NCBI GenBank assembly: GCA_029251785.1
Contig: JAQXCQ010000184.1
Coordinates: 1-37,549, forward strand
Source: Maricaulis sp.
GTDB taxonomy: Bacteria; Pseudomonadota; Alphaproteobacteria; Caulobacterales; Maricaulaceae
Reading direction: 5' to 3'
Length of the DNA stretch: 37,549 nucleotides
The first letter of the stretch is position 1; each line of letters starts with the position of its first letter. The notes under the pieces are model-generated. The model did not search any database and was not told the DNA's origin. It worked only from the letters and a program-made list of their open reading frames with translations. The position numbers and the translations under genes are program-made. Shown in pieces: positions 1 through 7,940 of this stretch.

Positions 1-494
1 CGTTCGATTTCATCGGCGTCTTTGAATTCAACGATCCGGTCCAGATTGCCGTCATCATCCAGGATCAAACGGCCATAGGCTGCGGGGTCTTCCGGTTCAA
101 AACCGAGCACCGCAACGGCCGCACCACCCTCAAGGGCCTTAAAGACGCGCTCAATGGTCTCCGGCTTGATCAGTGGCGTATCGGCATAGAGCACGATGGA
201 ATTGCCATCATGCTTGCCAAGCAAATCTTCGGCGGATTGTACGGCGTGGCCGGTTCCCTTTGGCGGATCCTGCAATGCCACTTTCGAACCGGTTGCCTTC
301 GCGGCTTCGGCCACAGCGGGAGAATGCGCACCATACACCGTCACAATCTCTTCGGCACGGCAGGTCTTCGCCAGATCAATTGCCCAATTGAGCATCGGCC
401 GACCACCGACACTGTGCAGCACTTTCACCGTCTTGGATTTCATGCGGGTGCCCTGACCCGCAGCAAGAATGATGGCAGCACGTGATGAGGACAT
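1..494 (-). CDS. glmU: GlmU N-terminal half (UDP-GlcNAc pyrophosphorylase / GlcN-1-P acetyltransferase), partial
   Basis: The 164 visible codons form the uridylyltransferase part of GlmU, the cytoplasmic enzyme that makes UDP-N-acetylglucosamine for peptidoglycan and lipopolysaccharide. The nucleotide-binding loop LAAGQGTRMKS is at residues 10-20, GTGHAV at 80-85, and the metal-site strand appears as YADTPL at 103-108, where many family members read YGDVPL. The start is the ATG at 494-492. The gene runs off the left edge, so the left-handed beta-helix acetyltransferase domain is not seen; a single-domain nucleotidyltransferase cannot be formally excluded, but the motifs fit GlmU best. It diverges from gph, with 118 bases between the two starts. 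Confidence 0.88.
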   Translation of the reverse strand, partial: MSSSRAAIILAAGQGTRMKSKTVKVLHSVGGRPMLNWAIDLAKTCRAEEIVTVYGAHSPAVAEAAKATGSKVALQDPPKGTGHAVQSAEDLLGKHDGNSIVLYADTPLIKPETIERVFKALEGGAAVAVLGFEPEDPAAYGRLILDDDGNLDRIVEFKDADEIE

Positions 495-528
495 GTCGGG
501 GGCTCACTTGTGAATCGCAAAATGAAGT

Positions 529-567
529 CTTGTCAGTTGGCGCTATAGCCTATTGGCGCAAGACAAG
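529..567. repeat. Repeats in the glmU-gph divergent spacer
   Basis: The spacer holds two copies of TTGGCGC (537-543 and 553-559, 16 bases start to start) enclosed by the inverted hexamers CTTGTC (529-534) and GACAAG (562-567). Such an arrangement could be an operator or promoter element between the two divergent genes. No regulator is identified, and short matches like these can arise by chance. Confidence 0.25.
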
Positions 568-612
568 TAACCATGATTGGACGCTGTTGTGTGCAGACAA
601 GGATCAGATTTC

Positions 613-1323
613 ATGTCGCAATCTTTCAAGACGGGGCTGCCGACCGTCAAACTGTTCGCGAATGCTTCCATCGCCTTCGACCTTGACGGCACATTGGTGG
701 ATACGGCGCCGGATCTGGTGCGCGCCCTCAATGAGGTTGTTGGTCCGCATGGTATCAATGAAGTCAATCTCGACGATGTGCGCGCCATGGTCGGACGCGG
801 ATCGCGCCATTTGATCGAGCGCGCCTTCGCCCGCGAACGCCTGCCTCTGACGGATAGCTTGACCGACGAACTCGTCACCGCATTCATCGAAACCTATCGA
901 AACGACATTGCCGCTCGCAGCACAATTTTCCCCGGAGTCGTCGACACGCTGGACTGGATGCGATCGACCGGAGCCACGCTATCGGTCTGCACCAACAAGC
1001 CCAGCGTTTTATCCGACATGCTACTCGATACGCTCGACCTGACACGCTTCTTCGACCGGGTCATTGGGCCAGAACGCACGCACGCAAAAAAGCCCGCAGC
1101 GGATCATGTCCACTCGGCTTTGGGCGACAAATACACGGTCGCTGGAATGGTTGGGGATTCGGCACCGGATGTAGACTCAGCCCGCGCTGCAGGCGTTCCC
1201 AGCGTCGTTCTCAGCTATGGCTACAGTGAAAATCCGGTCAGCTCACTCGGAGCGGACCGGATTGTTCATGCATTCAGCGATGTACCGAAAGCGCTTGCCA
1301 ATTTGTGGCAAGCCGGGCGCTGA
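613..1323 (+). CDS. gph: Phosphoglycolate phosphatase, HAD superfamily
   Basis: A 236-aa HAD hydrolase. Motif I FDLDGTLVD gives nucleophile D23 and acid/base D25; motif II lies in SVCTNKP; motif III is the lysine of HAKKPAADH; motif IV is MVGDSAPDVDSARAAG. The cap sits between motif I and motif II, and length and motifs match Gph, which removes 2-phosphoglycolate formed by oxygenase side reactions or DNA repair. An in-frame TTG lies 36 bases upstream, but the ATG at 613 has an AAGGA ribosome-binding site at suitable distance and starts the family-like sequence. The stop abuts that of the opposite-strand small gene with no base between them. Other HAD substrates (for example pyrophosphate or N-acetylmuramate-6-phosphate) remain possible. 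Confidence 0.85.
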   Translation: MSQSFKTGLPTVKLFANASIAFDLDGTLVDTAPDLVRALNEVVGPHGINEVNLDDVRAMVGRGSRHLIERAFARERLPLTDSLTDELVTAFIETYRNDIAARSTIFPGVVDTLDWMRSTGATLSVCTNKPSVLSDMLLDTLDLTRFFDRVIGPERTHAKKPAADHVHSALGDKYTVAGMVGDSAPDVDSARAAGVPSVVLSYGYSENPVSSLGADRIVHAFSDVPKALANLWQAGR

Positions 1324-1542
1324 TTAAGCGGTGCGACGCTCGCGGCCCGTGTCATTGGCTGGCCGGCGTGGCATGCCATTGACGAGATTGGAGCGGACGT
1401 CCGTGCGGGCCGAACGCATCGCAGGCATAAAGCCGGCATCCACGAGGTCTACATTCACGTCATATCCACGCTCGGACCAATAGGTTTCGATACGGGATTT
1501 AAGGCGGCGTGCGCCTTCAGGCGTACAAAGGTCATTACTCAT
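1324..1542 (-). CDS. Small conserved-looking protein, 72 aa, unknown function
   Basis: A short basic, soluble protein beginning MSNDLCTPEGARRL with a central YWSERGYDVNVDL segment and RSARTDVRSNLVNGMPRR near the end. It has no signal peptide or membrane segment. The layout resembles short uncharacterised proteins that I associate with alphaproteobacteria, where a conserved Arg/Asn-rich C-terminal motif follows a YW-x-RG motif, but I cannot name a family. Its TAA lies directly next to the TGA of gph on the opposite strand. The even codon use and the lack of a better frame support it being real. Confidence 0.65.
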   Translation of the reverse strand: MSNDLCTPEGARRLKSRIETYWSERGYDVNVDLVDAGFMPAMRSARTDVRSNLVNGMPRRPANDTGRERRTA

Positions 1543-1743
1543 CTACAAAACCTCCAAAACAGCTGGGCTCTACCGCAGCCGGGGATGTTGCCAATAAAAA
1601 GAATATCGGTTGGCGATCACGCAACGTGACCTCCGGTTCGGGCAGGCTGATATAGGTGGACAGCGCCCCTGACGAGCAAAACTTGATGCGACAAGTTGAC
1701 GCACCGAGAGACTTGACTTTCCCAAACATCACCAGCGTCTTGC

Positions 1744-1771
1744 TTGACCCCCTGAAAACGCCTGATTATAT
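1744..1771 (+). promoter_or_regulatory. Sigma-70-type promoter of the tRNA-Val gene
   Basis: TTGACC at 1744-1749 and TTATAT at 1766-1771 are separated by 16 bases, a good housekeeping promoter. Transcription would begin around 1778, about 13 bases before the tRNA. The 200 bases before it (1543-1743) hold no feature I can support. Confidence 0.55.
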
Positions 1772-1790
1772 GGGCTCATTCCGGATATCC

Positions 1791-1865
1791 GGGCGATTAG
1801 CTCAGCGGGAGAGCGCCTCGTTCACACCGAGGAGGTCACTGGTTCAATCCCAGTATCGCCCACCA
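1791..1865 (+). tRNA. tRNA-Val (anticodon CAC)
   Basis: A complete cloverleaf of 75 bases including an encoded CCA. Acceptor arm GGGCGAT (1791-1797) pairs with ATCGCCC (1855-1861); D stem GCTC/GAGC (1800-1803, 1811-1814); anticodon stem CCTCG/CGAGG with loop TTCACAC (1821-1827), so the anticodon is CAC, reading GTG; five-base variable loop; T arm ACTGG-TTCAATC-CCAGT (1838-1854); discriminator A1862, then CCA. It decodes the most G-ending valine codon, suited to this GC-rich genome. Confidence 0.96.
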
Positions 1866-1933
1866 TCTCTCCCAACAAAAAGCAGTGATTCGCTTTCAGC
1901 CGCGGCATCTCGCCGCAAACCTGCCGGCCCCAC

Positions 1934-1950
1934 TTGCGAAACATTCGCAA
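1934..1950. promoter_or_regulatory. Fur-like operator upstream of the iron ABC operon
   Basis: TTGCGAA-ACA-TTCGCAA is a perfect 7-bp inverted repeat with a 3-base spacer, 56 bases before the start of the iron-binding-protein gene. Read as a 7-1-7 Fur-type site it is TGCGAAA-C-ATTCGCA, close in layout to Fur-family boxes. An iron-uptake operon is the expected target. The assignment to Fur rather than another iron regulator is inference. Confidence 0.5.
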
Positions 1951-2005
1951 TAATGGCATCCCGTGATCATAAGCTGGACCAACCACCACTCCTTCAAGGT
2001 GAATC

Positions 2006-3058
2006 ATGAAGTTTGCTTCCGCCGTGCTTGCTACCGCCGCACTGACACTGTCAGCCTGTTCGCAGCCAGACTCCGCGACCTCTGACACGATCCAAAGCGA
2101 ACAGCGCGTGGTCAACGTGTTTAGTGCCCGGCACTATCGCAGCGACGAGCACGTCTACGCCGCCTTCACCGCGGCAACGGGCATCGACGTCAATCTGATT
2201 GGCGCCAATGGCGATCAATTGATTGAGCGCGTCCGCGCCGATGGCGAGCGAAGCCCGGCTGATGTCATCATCACAGTCGACGCGGCCCGTCTTCACCGCG
2301 CCGAGGAAGCCGGCCTGTTTGCTCGCACTGATTTCAGCCAGCTCGCCGCAAATGTCGACGACCACTTGATCGATCCGGACGGCTATTGGGTCGGCTTCAC
2401 CATGCGTGCCCGTGTCATCGCCTATTCAGCGGACCGGGTGGCCGAGGGCGACATCACTACTTACGAACAGCTTGCTGACCCCCGCTGGGCGGGCCGCGTC
2501 TGTATCCGCGAGAGCGGCAATGCCTATAACCAGTCACTCATGGCCACGATGGTTGCCAAATCTGGTGAGGAAGCCGCGGAAGCCTGGGCCGCGGGCATCG
2601 TCGCCAATATGGCTCGGCCTCCGCAGGGCGGTGATCGCGATCAGCTGCGCGGTATCGCCGCTGGCATTTGCGACGTGGCGGTCGTCAATCATTATTACTA
2701 CGCCATGCTGGCCAATTCCGGACAGGAAGCCGATCAAGACGCCGCCGCTGCTTCAGTCCTGCTATTTCCCAACCAGGATGATTCCGGCGCACACGTGAAT
2801 ATTTCAGGCGTTGGTATCGCCGCGAATGCCCCGCACAGTGCCGAGGCCCGCGAGCTCGTCGCCTTTCTGCTCTCTGCCGATGCGCAGCGCCTGTTTGCCG
2901 AAATGACCCACGAAGTGCCGGTCATTGATGGTGTCGAATGGGACAATGCAGTGCTTGAAGCCATGCTCCCTTTCCGCGAAGATCAGCGTAATGTTTCAGA
3001 GCTGGGCGATCACAACGCCACAGCACAGCGGATCTTTGATCGGGTGGGATGGCAGTAA
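2006..3058 (+). CDS. Fe(III) ABC transporter substrate-binding lipoprotein (FbpA/FutA-like)
   Basis: A 350-aa extracytoplasmic iron-binding protein. A signal peptide with lipobox LSAC puts the lipidated cysteine at residue 18, so it would be anchored to the inner-membrane face of the periplasm or on the outer membrane. The mature part opens with VVNVFSARHY, the FbpA/FutA-type first strand. The iron-ligand tyrosines typical of the family appear in NHYYYAML at residues 228-235 (Tyr230-232). Sequence order (SPADVIITVDAARLH, WVGFTMRARVI, ISGVGIAANAPH) follows ferric-binding proteins. An AAGG ribosome-binding site precedes the ATG. It overlaps the permease gene by 10 bases, and the Fur-like box lies upstream. 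Thiamine-type binding proteins are an alternative but lack the tyrosine run. Confidence 0.87.
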   Translation: MKFASAVLATAALTLSACSQPDSATSDTIQSEQRVVNVFSARHYRSDEHVYAAFTAATGIDVNLIGANGDQLIERVRADGERSPADVIITVDAARLHRAEEAGLFARTDFSQLAANVDDHLIDPDGYWVGFTMRARVIAYSADRVAEGDITTYEQLADPRWAGRVCIRESGNAYNQSLMATMVAKSGEEAAEAWAAGIVANMARPPQGGDRDQLRGIAAGICDVAVVNHYYYAMLANSGQEADQDAAAASVLLFPNQDDSGAHVNISGVGIAANAPHSAEARELVAFLLSADAQRLFAEMTHEVPVIDGVEWDNAVLEAMLPFREDQRNVSELGDHNATAQRIFDRVGWQ

Positions 3059-4686
3059 CCGGCACAGCCGCTCCACGGGCGGCACAAAAAGGCTTTAATG
3101 CGACCTCACTGGCTGTGGTGGCAGCGCTGATTTGCGCGGCTCCGATTCTGGTCGTCGCCTGGATCGCCCTGACCGGTGATACCGGCGATTACCTCGCCCA
3201 TCTGGCCCAAACACGTCTGCCCACCTATCTGACCCATTCCGCTTATGTGGCTGGCGTTGCCGCTCTGGGCACTGGCTTGCTCGGCACCTCGCTCGGCTGG
3301 CTGATCGCTCGTACACAGTTTCCCGGTCGCGAATTTCTCGGCTGGGTCTTGATCCTGCCCCTCGCTGTGCCGGCCTATGTCGCCGCCTATGCCTGGTTGG
3401 ATCTGAGCACGGCGGGTGGCCCGCTTTACACCGCCACCAACGGCCTGTTCCCGACCATTCGCGGCTCCTGGGGGGCCGGTCTGATGTTCTCCTTGGTCCT
3501 CTACCCCTATGTCTATCTGCTCGCGCGCGACGCCTTCGCCTCACAATCCGCCGACGTCTATGACGCCGCGCGCACACTGGGTTCGGCGCCCTGGCACGCT
3601 TTCATGCACACTGCCTTGCCGATGGCCCGCCCGGCCATTGCTGCAGGGCTGGCCCTGGTAATGATGGAAAGTCTCGCCGATTACGGCACCGTCTCGCATC
3701 TGGGTGCGCCAACCCTGTCGATTGGTCTGGTTCGCGCCTGGAGTGGCGCAGGATCGCTCGTAGACGCCGCACGACTGTCGCTGGTGCTGGTTGTGGTAGC
3801 GTTGTTTATATTCGGGCTCGAGCGCGCCCAGCGGCGCCGTGCGCGTTCTGTGACGGGTTCAGGCAAGACCCGCCCACCCCAGCGCTTCGTCCTGGGCGGA
3901 TGGAAGGGCATCGCCGCCCTCTTATTTTGTCTACTACCCCTCGCCCTGGGCATGTTCATCCCGCTCGGTCGCCTCGCTTATCTGGCCCTGTCAGAGCCTT
4001 CGACCACGGACCTTCTGGACGCCAGCCTTAACAGCCTGACACTGGCCATCACCGCCGCGATCATCGCGGCAGCCCTCGGTCTTTCCACCGCCTACGCCCT
4101 GCGCTCAAAAGGCATCATCGCCACAATGTCCGCCCGCGCGGCTGGCCTTGGATACGCTGTACCCGGGGCGGTCGCGGCGGTCGGCGTCATCGCAATCCTC
4201 TCGGGCACTCAGCAAATCCTCGACCCAATCTGGCGCGACCTGACCGGTGCGGTCTTCCCGATCTTGCTGACCGGCGGCGCCGCCGCCCTGATTTTTGCCT
4301 ATCTGTCGCGTTTCGCCGCCGCCGCGATTGGGCCCGCAGAGAGCGCCCTGTCCCGCGTCACGCCAGCCCTGGACGGCGCGGCGCGCACATTGGGCGCGAC
4401 ACCTCTGCAGACCGCACGCCTTGTCCACTGGCCGCTGATTGTCGGCGGGCTGACCTCTGCCGGCCTTCTTGTTTTTGTTGAAGTGCTTAAGGAATTGCCC
4501 GCCACTATGATCCTGCGTCCGTTCAATTACGACACGCTGGCCGTCATCGCGCACTCGTATGCGGCTGATGAACGTCTGGGCGAAGCTGCGATGCCATCTA
4601 TTCTGATCACACTGGTGGCGCTGCTTCCCATGGTCTTCGTCGCCCGCTACCTGTCTTCCAGAAGCGCCGGGGGGCAGGACAGATGA
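3049..4686 (+). CDS. Fe(III) ABC transporter permease, fused double-domain (FbpB-like)
   Basis: A 545-aa integral membrane protein carrying two tandem BPD-permease halves, about 12 membrane segments in all. Each half has an EAA-type cytoplasmic loop for the ATPase: DAARTLGSAPWHAF in the first and GAARTLGATPLQTA in the second. This duplicated layout is typical of FbpB/SfuB-type ferric permeases. The ATG at 3049 lies inside the end of the binding-protein gene, and the stop overlaps the ATPase start as ATGA, so the three genes are translationally coupled. Confidence 0.88.
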   Translation: MAVTGTAAPRAAQKGFNATSLAVVAALICAAPILVVAWIALTGDTGDYLAHLAQTRLPTYLTHSAYVAGVAALGTGLLGTSLGWLIARTQFPGREFLGWVLILPLAVPAYVAAYAWLDLSTAGGPLYTATNGLFPTIRGSWGAGLMFSLVLYPYVYLLARDAFASQSADVYDAARTLGSAPWHAFMHTALPMARPAIAAGLALVMMESLADYGTVSHLGAPTLSIGLVRAWSGAGSLVDAARLSLVLVVVALFIFGLERAQRRRARSVTGSGKTRPPQRFVLGGWKGIAALLFCLLPLALGMFIPLGRLAYLALSEPSTTDLLDASLNSLTLAITAAIIAAALGLSTAYALRSKGIIATMSARAAGLGYAVPGAVAAVGVIAILSGTQQILDPIWRDLTGAVFPILLTGGAAALIFAYLSRFAAAAIGPAESALSRVTPALDGAARTLGATPLQTARLVHWPLIVGGLTSAGLLVFVEVLKELPATMILRPFNYDTLAVIAHSYAADERLGEAAMPSILITLVALLPMVFVARYLSSRSAGGQDR

Positions 4687-5717
4687 GCACACCAATTTTG
4701 ACCATTCGCGGCGCACGCCGCCGCTACAACGCCGACACCCCTGCCCTTCAGGGTGCCGATCTGGAGCTGCAGTCAGGGACCATCACCGCGCTGCTCGGCC
4801 CGTCGGGCAGCGGCAAGTCGACGCTATTGCGGGCGATAGCCGGGCTTGAACCGCTTGACGCTGGCGAAATCATCTGTGGCGCACAAAGCTGGAATGGCAA
4901 TGGCCCGGCGGTTCCGCCTGAAAAGCGTCGCGTTGGCATGGTGTTCCAGGATTACGCCCTGTTCCCGCATCTCAACGCCATCGCCAATGTCGCCTTTGGC
5001 CTCAACGGCAGCGACAAAAAGAAACGCGCCCTCGCACAGCTGGAAGCTGCCGAGCTGGGCCACAAGGCCAACGCCTATCCCCACGAGCTCTCCGGCGGCG
5101 AGCAACAACGTGTCGCGCTGGCCCGGGCCCTGGCCCCCAACCCGGCTATCGTTCTGCTCGACGAACCGTTTTCCGGCCTCGACCGCCGCCTGCGCAGCGA
5201 ATTGCGCGCCCGCACGATTGCCAGCCTGAAGGCAGCAGGAGCCACCGCCTTGATCGTCACCCACGACGCCGAAGAAGCCATGGCTGTCGCTGATCAACTG
5301 GCCCTGATGGGCGGCGGACGCATCATCCAGACCGGCACGCCGGACGATGTCTGGATGAATCCGGCCAGCGCCGCCGCTGCCCGATTGCTGGGCGATGTGG
5401 ATGTGTTCACCGGCAAGGTCGCCAACGGGCAGGTCTCGACGCCGCTCGGCGACGTGCCCGCGCCGGATTTCAAGCCCGGCCAGCTCGTTGATGTCCTGGT
5501 TCGGCCTGCGGCGATCTCCGTCATCCCCGCCGATGACGGGGCCTATGCGCTCACTGAGTGTCGCTCAACCGGTGCCGAACTGGCGATGACACTTAAGGCC
5601 GCCGACGGCTCGCACTGGCGCGCCAGCACGCCGGCGCCCTGTGATTTGAGGACGGGCGACAGCGTCAATATCAAGCTCAACCAAACCTTCGTCACCGTCA
5701 CCAATTCGGCAGGCTGA
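4683..5717 (+). CDS. Fe(III) ABC transporter ATP-binding protein (FbpC-like)
   Basis: A 344-aa ATPase that powers the permease. Walker A GPSGSGKST is at residues 39-47, the Q-loop in VFQDYALFPH, the signature LSGGEQQRVALARAL from about 136, Walker B IVLLDEPFSGLD at about 156-167, and the switch histidine in VTHD. About 110 residues after the ATPase core form a TOBE-like regulatory domain (LVDVLVRPAAISVIPAD), usual for the FbpC/PotA class. It begins in the ATGA overlap with the permease and ends three bases before the next gene. Confidence 0.88.
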   Translation: MSTPILTIRGARRRYNADTPALQGADLELQSGTITALLGPSGSGKSTLLRAIAGLEPLDAGEIICGAQSWNGNGPAVPPEKRRVGMVFQDYALFPHLNAIANVAFGLNGSDKKKRALAQLEAAELGHKANAYPHELSGGEQQRVALARALAPNPAIVLLDEPFSGLDRRLRSELRARTIASLKAAGATALIVTHDAEEAMAVADQLALMGGGRIIQTGTPDDVWMNPASAAAARLLGDVDVFTGKVANGQVSTPLGDVPAPDFKPGQLVDVLVRPAAISVIPADDGAYALTECRSTGAELAMTLKAADGSHWRASTPAPCDLRTGDSVNIKLNQTFVTVTNSAG

Positions 5718-5720
5718 GCG

Positions 5721-6353
5721 ATGGACCCGCTCGACGGCCCCCTCGATGATTTGATGGGCGACGAAGCCCATCTGGATGAAGACGGCAATCCACTCGCCCC
5801 CGACGAGATAGGACAGCCGGATATCATCCAGCATCACTTCTACATGCTGCCCAAAGTCCGCGTCCGCTCGCGCGTCTCGAAATGGATCCCGATGGAAGAG
5901 GTTCGTGCCGGCACAAGACTGGTCTCCATGGTGCGTCGTGGTCGCTCCTATGTCGACGAAGTCCACACCGCCGAAACCCCGCTGATCCGCCTCGAGATCG
6001 AAAGCAAGAAATCCTTTGTCACCGTGGTGCTCTCCGCCTGGCAGGAAATCCGCTACCTCGAGCCGCAAGACCGCGCCCGCGGCGTCCGCAAGGCGTTGCT
6101 GGCTGATCTGGTCGGACGAGACGCGCCCTTCTTCATCCCTGTCAAGAAGGGCCTCTATGGCGAGTATGCCATCCGCGCCTCACACCGTTCCAAGGCTACC
6201 AAGCGAATGTTCGCCAAAGTCGATCGTGCTGTTCCAGCCGGAGATGGCGAATGGCGCTGGCCCGTGATCGACAAGCGCAGTGACTGGGCCTGCCAGGTGG
6301 TGATCGAACCGGGGTTGAGCTTGCCTGCGTCTGGCTTGCGGGAGCCGCATTGA
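5721..6353 (+). CDS. Unknown 210-aa protein coupled to the iron transporter operon
   Basis: I do not recognise this protein. It has an acidic N-terminus (MDPLDGPLDDLMGDEAHLDED), no signal peptide and no clear membrane helix, then a basic mixed alpha/beta body with KVRVRSRVSKWIPMEEV and SFVTVVLSAWQEIRYL. The ATG lies three bases after the ATPase stop, so it is almost certainly cotranscribed. A cytoplasmic role linked to iron supply is possible only by context. The codon use resembles that of its neighbours, which favours a real gene. Confidence 0.7.
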   Translation: MDPLDGPLDDLMGDEAHLDEDGNPLAPDEIGQPDIIQHHFYMLPKVRVRSRVSKWIPMEEVRAGTRLVSMVRRGRSYVDEVHTAETPLIRLEIESKKSFVTVVLSAWQEIRYLEPQDRARGVRKALLADLVGRDAPFFIPVKKGLYGEYAIRASHRSKATKRMFAKVDRAVPAGDGEWRWPVIDKRSDWACQVVIEPGLSLPASGLREPH

Positions 6354-6411
6354 GTTCTCCCCTTTACTCGCTCCCACTTTCTGGCACACTTTCATCCAAG
6401 GGGGACTCCAT

Positions 6412-7863
6412 ATGAAATCTCGTTTGATCGCCTTGCTCGCCGCCTCGGCTTTCGCCCTGTCAGCCTGCTCGCAGCAATCCACCAGCGCCGTAGACCAACA
6501 TTTGTCGACGCCGGGCCTCACATATGACGAAGCGCAGCTGGCGCAAGATTTGTCGCGTGCGATCCAGATCCAGACGATCTCGCACCCCGAACGCGACAAC
6601 ACCGCCGACCTGGCGCTGTTCCGTGATTTCCTGGCGGAAACATATCCCCTGATGCATGCCCGGCTCGACCCGATCAATCTTGGCGAGGGATCGCTCTTCT
6701 TCACCTGGGAAGGCAGCGACCCGGCCCTTCAGCCCATCGTGCTGCTCGCGCACCAGGATGTTGTGCCAGTGGAACCCGGCACCGAGGATCAATGGACCCA
6801 CCCGCCCTTCGCCGGAACCATCGCCGATGGATTTGTCTGGGGACGGGGGGCGCTGGACATGAAGGGTCATCTGATCACGCTTCTGCACGCCATCGAACAG
6901 CATTTGCGCGATGGCACACAGCCTGCCCGAACCATCTACATTGCCCTTGGTGCGGATGAGGAAATCGGCGGAGCGGGTGCCCGCCTTGCCGCCGCCCGTC
7001 TGGCCGATGAGGATATTCAGGCCTGGTTTGTTCTCGATGAAGGCGGGCTGGTCTTGCAAGAACATCCGTTGACCGGGCAACCCGCCGCCATGATCGCCGT
7101 CGCCGAGAAGGGTTATATGACCGTTGAGGTGACCGCCCGCGCTCGCGGCGGTCATTCCTCCACTCCACCGCGCGACAGTGCCGTCAGCCTGCTGGCCCAG
7201 GCTATCGTCGCCATCGAAGCCAACCCGTTCGAGCACGGACTGGAGGGCGGCCCCAACACGGCCATGCTCCTGGCGATCGCGCCACAGGTCGAAGGCATGG
7301 CCGGCTTTGCCAGCGCCCGACCGGGCCTGTTTGGCGGCATGATCGTCTCCTCCATGATGGAAGAAGACGCCACACGCGCCATGCTGGGCACATCCATCGC
7401 CCCGACCGTCATCCGGGGCGGCATCAAAGACAATGTGCTGCCCCAGGAAGCCAGCGGACTGATCAATCTGCGCCTTCACCCCAGAGATACGACCGACAGC
7501 GCCCTCGCGCATCTGAGGGCGTCTGTGGCGCATATGGACGGTGTCAGCATCGATGTCTGGAACGTTGCGAGCAATCCGCCGCCCGTCGCAGACTTTGAAG
7601 GCGATGCCTGGCAGATCATCGCAGGTTCAGCGCTTGGATACGCGCCCGAAGGCGCACCCGCCGTGCCCTTCATGGTCACCGGGGCGACAGACGCCCGCGC
7701 TTTCGCCGATGTGGCCGACAACCTCTATCGTTTTGCCCCTGTCTGGGGGACATTGGAGGACACACGCCGCATCCACGGCGATGACGAACGCCTGGCCATC
7801 GACGATCTGGGCCGCATGACCGCGTTTTTCTACACAGTGATCGAGCAGGCGGCGGTGGAATAA
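6412..7863 (+). CDS. M20 family metallopeptidase lipoprotein (carboxypeptidase-like)
   Basis: A 483-aa zinc peptidase with a lipoprotein signal (LSACS, lipidated Cys19). The M20 metal and catalytic set is visible: H114 and D116 in LLAHQDVVPVE, bridging D149 in WGRGALDMKG, catalytic E183 and zinc ligand E184 in GADEEIGG, the aspartate of FVLDEGG, and H455 in RIHGDDER. A lid domain with RGGHSS lies between them. The order and length resemble carboxypeptidase-S/CPS1-like M20 enzymes, which trim peptides or N-acyl amino acids. A GGGGA ribosome-binding site precedes the ATG. It is 58 bases after the unknown gene, so it could be a separate unit. The exact substrate cannot be read from sequence. Confidence 0.87.
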   Translation: MKSRLIALLAASAFALSACSQQSTSAVDQHLSTPGLTYDEAQLAQDLSRAIQIQTISHPERDNTADLALFRDFLAETYPLMHARLDPINLGEGSLFFTWEGSDPALQPIVLLAHQDVVPVEPGTEDQWTHPPFAGTIADGFVWGRGALDMKGHLITLLHAIEQHLRDGTQPARTIYIALGADEEIGGAGARLAAARLADEDIQAWFVLDEGGLVLQEHPLTGQPAAMIAVAEKGYMTVEVTARARGGHSSTPPRDSAVSLLAQAIVAIEANPFEHGLEGGPNTAMLLAIAPQVEGMAGFASARPGLFGGMIVSSMMEEDATRAMLGTSIAPTVIRGGIKDNVLPQEASGLINLRLHPRDTTDSALAHLRASVAHMDGVSIDVWNVASNPPPVADFEGDAWQIIAGSALGYAPEGAPAVPFMVTGATDARAFADVADNLYRFAPVWGTLEDTRRIHGDDERLAIDDLGRMTAFFYTVIEQAAVE

Positions 7864-7884
7864 CCCTTCGCTCTACGCCGACAA

Positions 7885-7920
7885 ACAAAAAGGCCCCCTG
7901 CACTGCAGAGGGCCTTTTAC
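7885..7920. terminator. Bidirectional intrinsic terminator
   Basis: AAAAGGCCC (7888-7896) pairs with GGGCCTTTT (7910-7918), a GC-rich stem flanked by A and T runs on the two sides. It lies between the convergent M20 peptidase and dehydrogenase genes and can serve both. Confidence 0.8.
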
Positions 7921-7940
7921 GTTGATCAGTCGAAAATGCC

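Noticed and set aside
577-612. TTG-initiated 12-codon extension of gph
   Set aside because: The ATG at 613 has a good ribosome-binding site and gives the usual length; the extension has no family-like residues.
1535-1732. 65-codon minus-strand open frame before the tRNA
   Set aside because: It overlaps the start of the small 72-aa gene, has an unlikely composition and no ribosome-binding site; the region is better read as non-coding with the tRNA promoter.
3095-3577. Long minus-strand open frames opposite the permease and other genes
   Set aside because: GC-rich codon bias creates antisense shadows; their composition is Arg/Ser/Pro-rich with no domain, while the plus-strand genes have clear families.
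6353-6411. TGGCAC near 6380 as a sigma-54 promoter for the M20 peptidase
   Set aside because: The GC of the -12 element is missing at the required distance.
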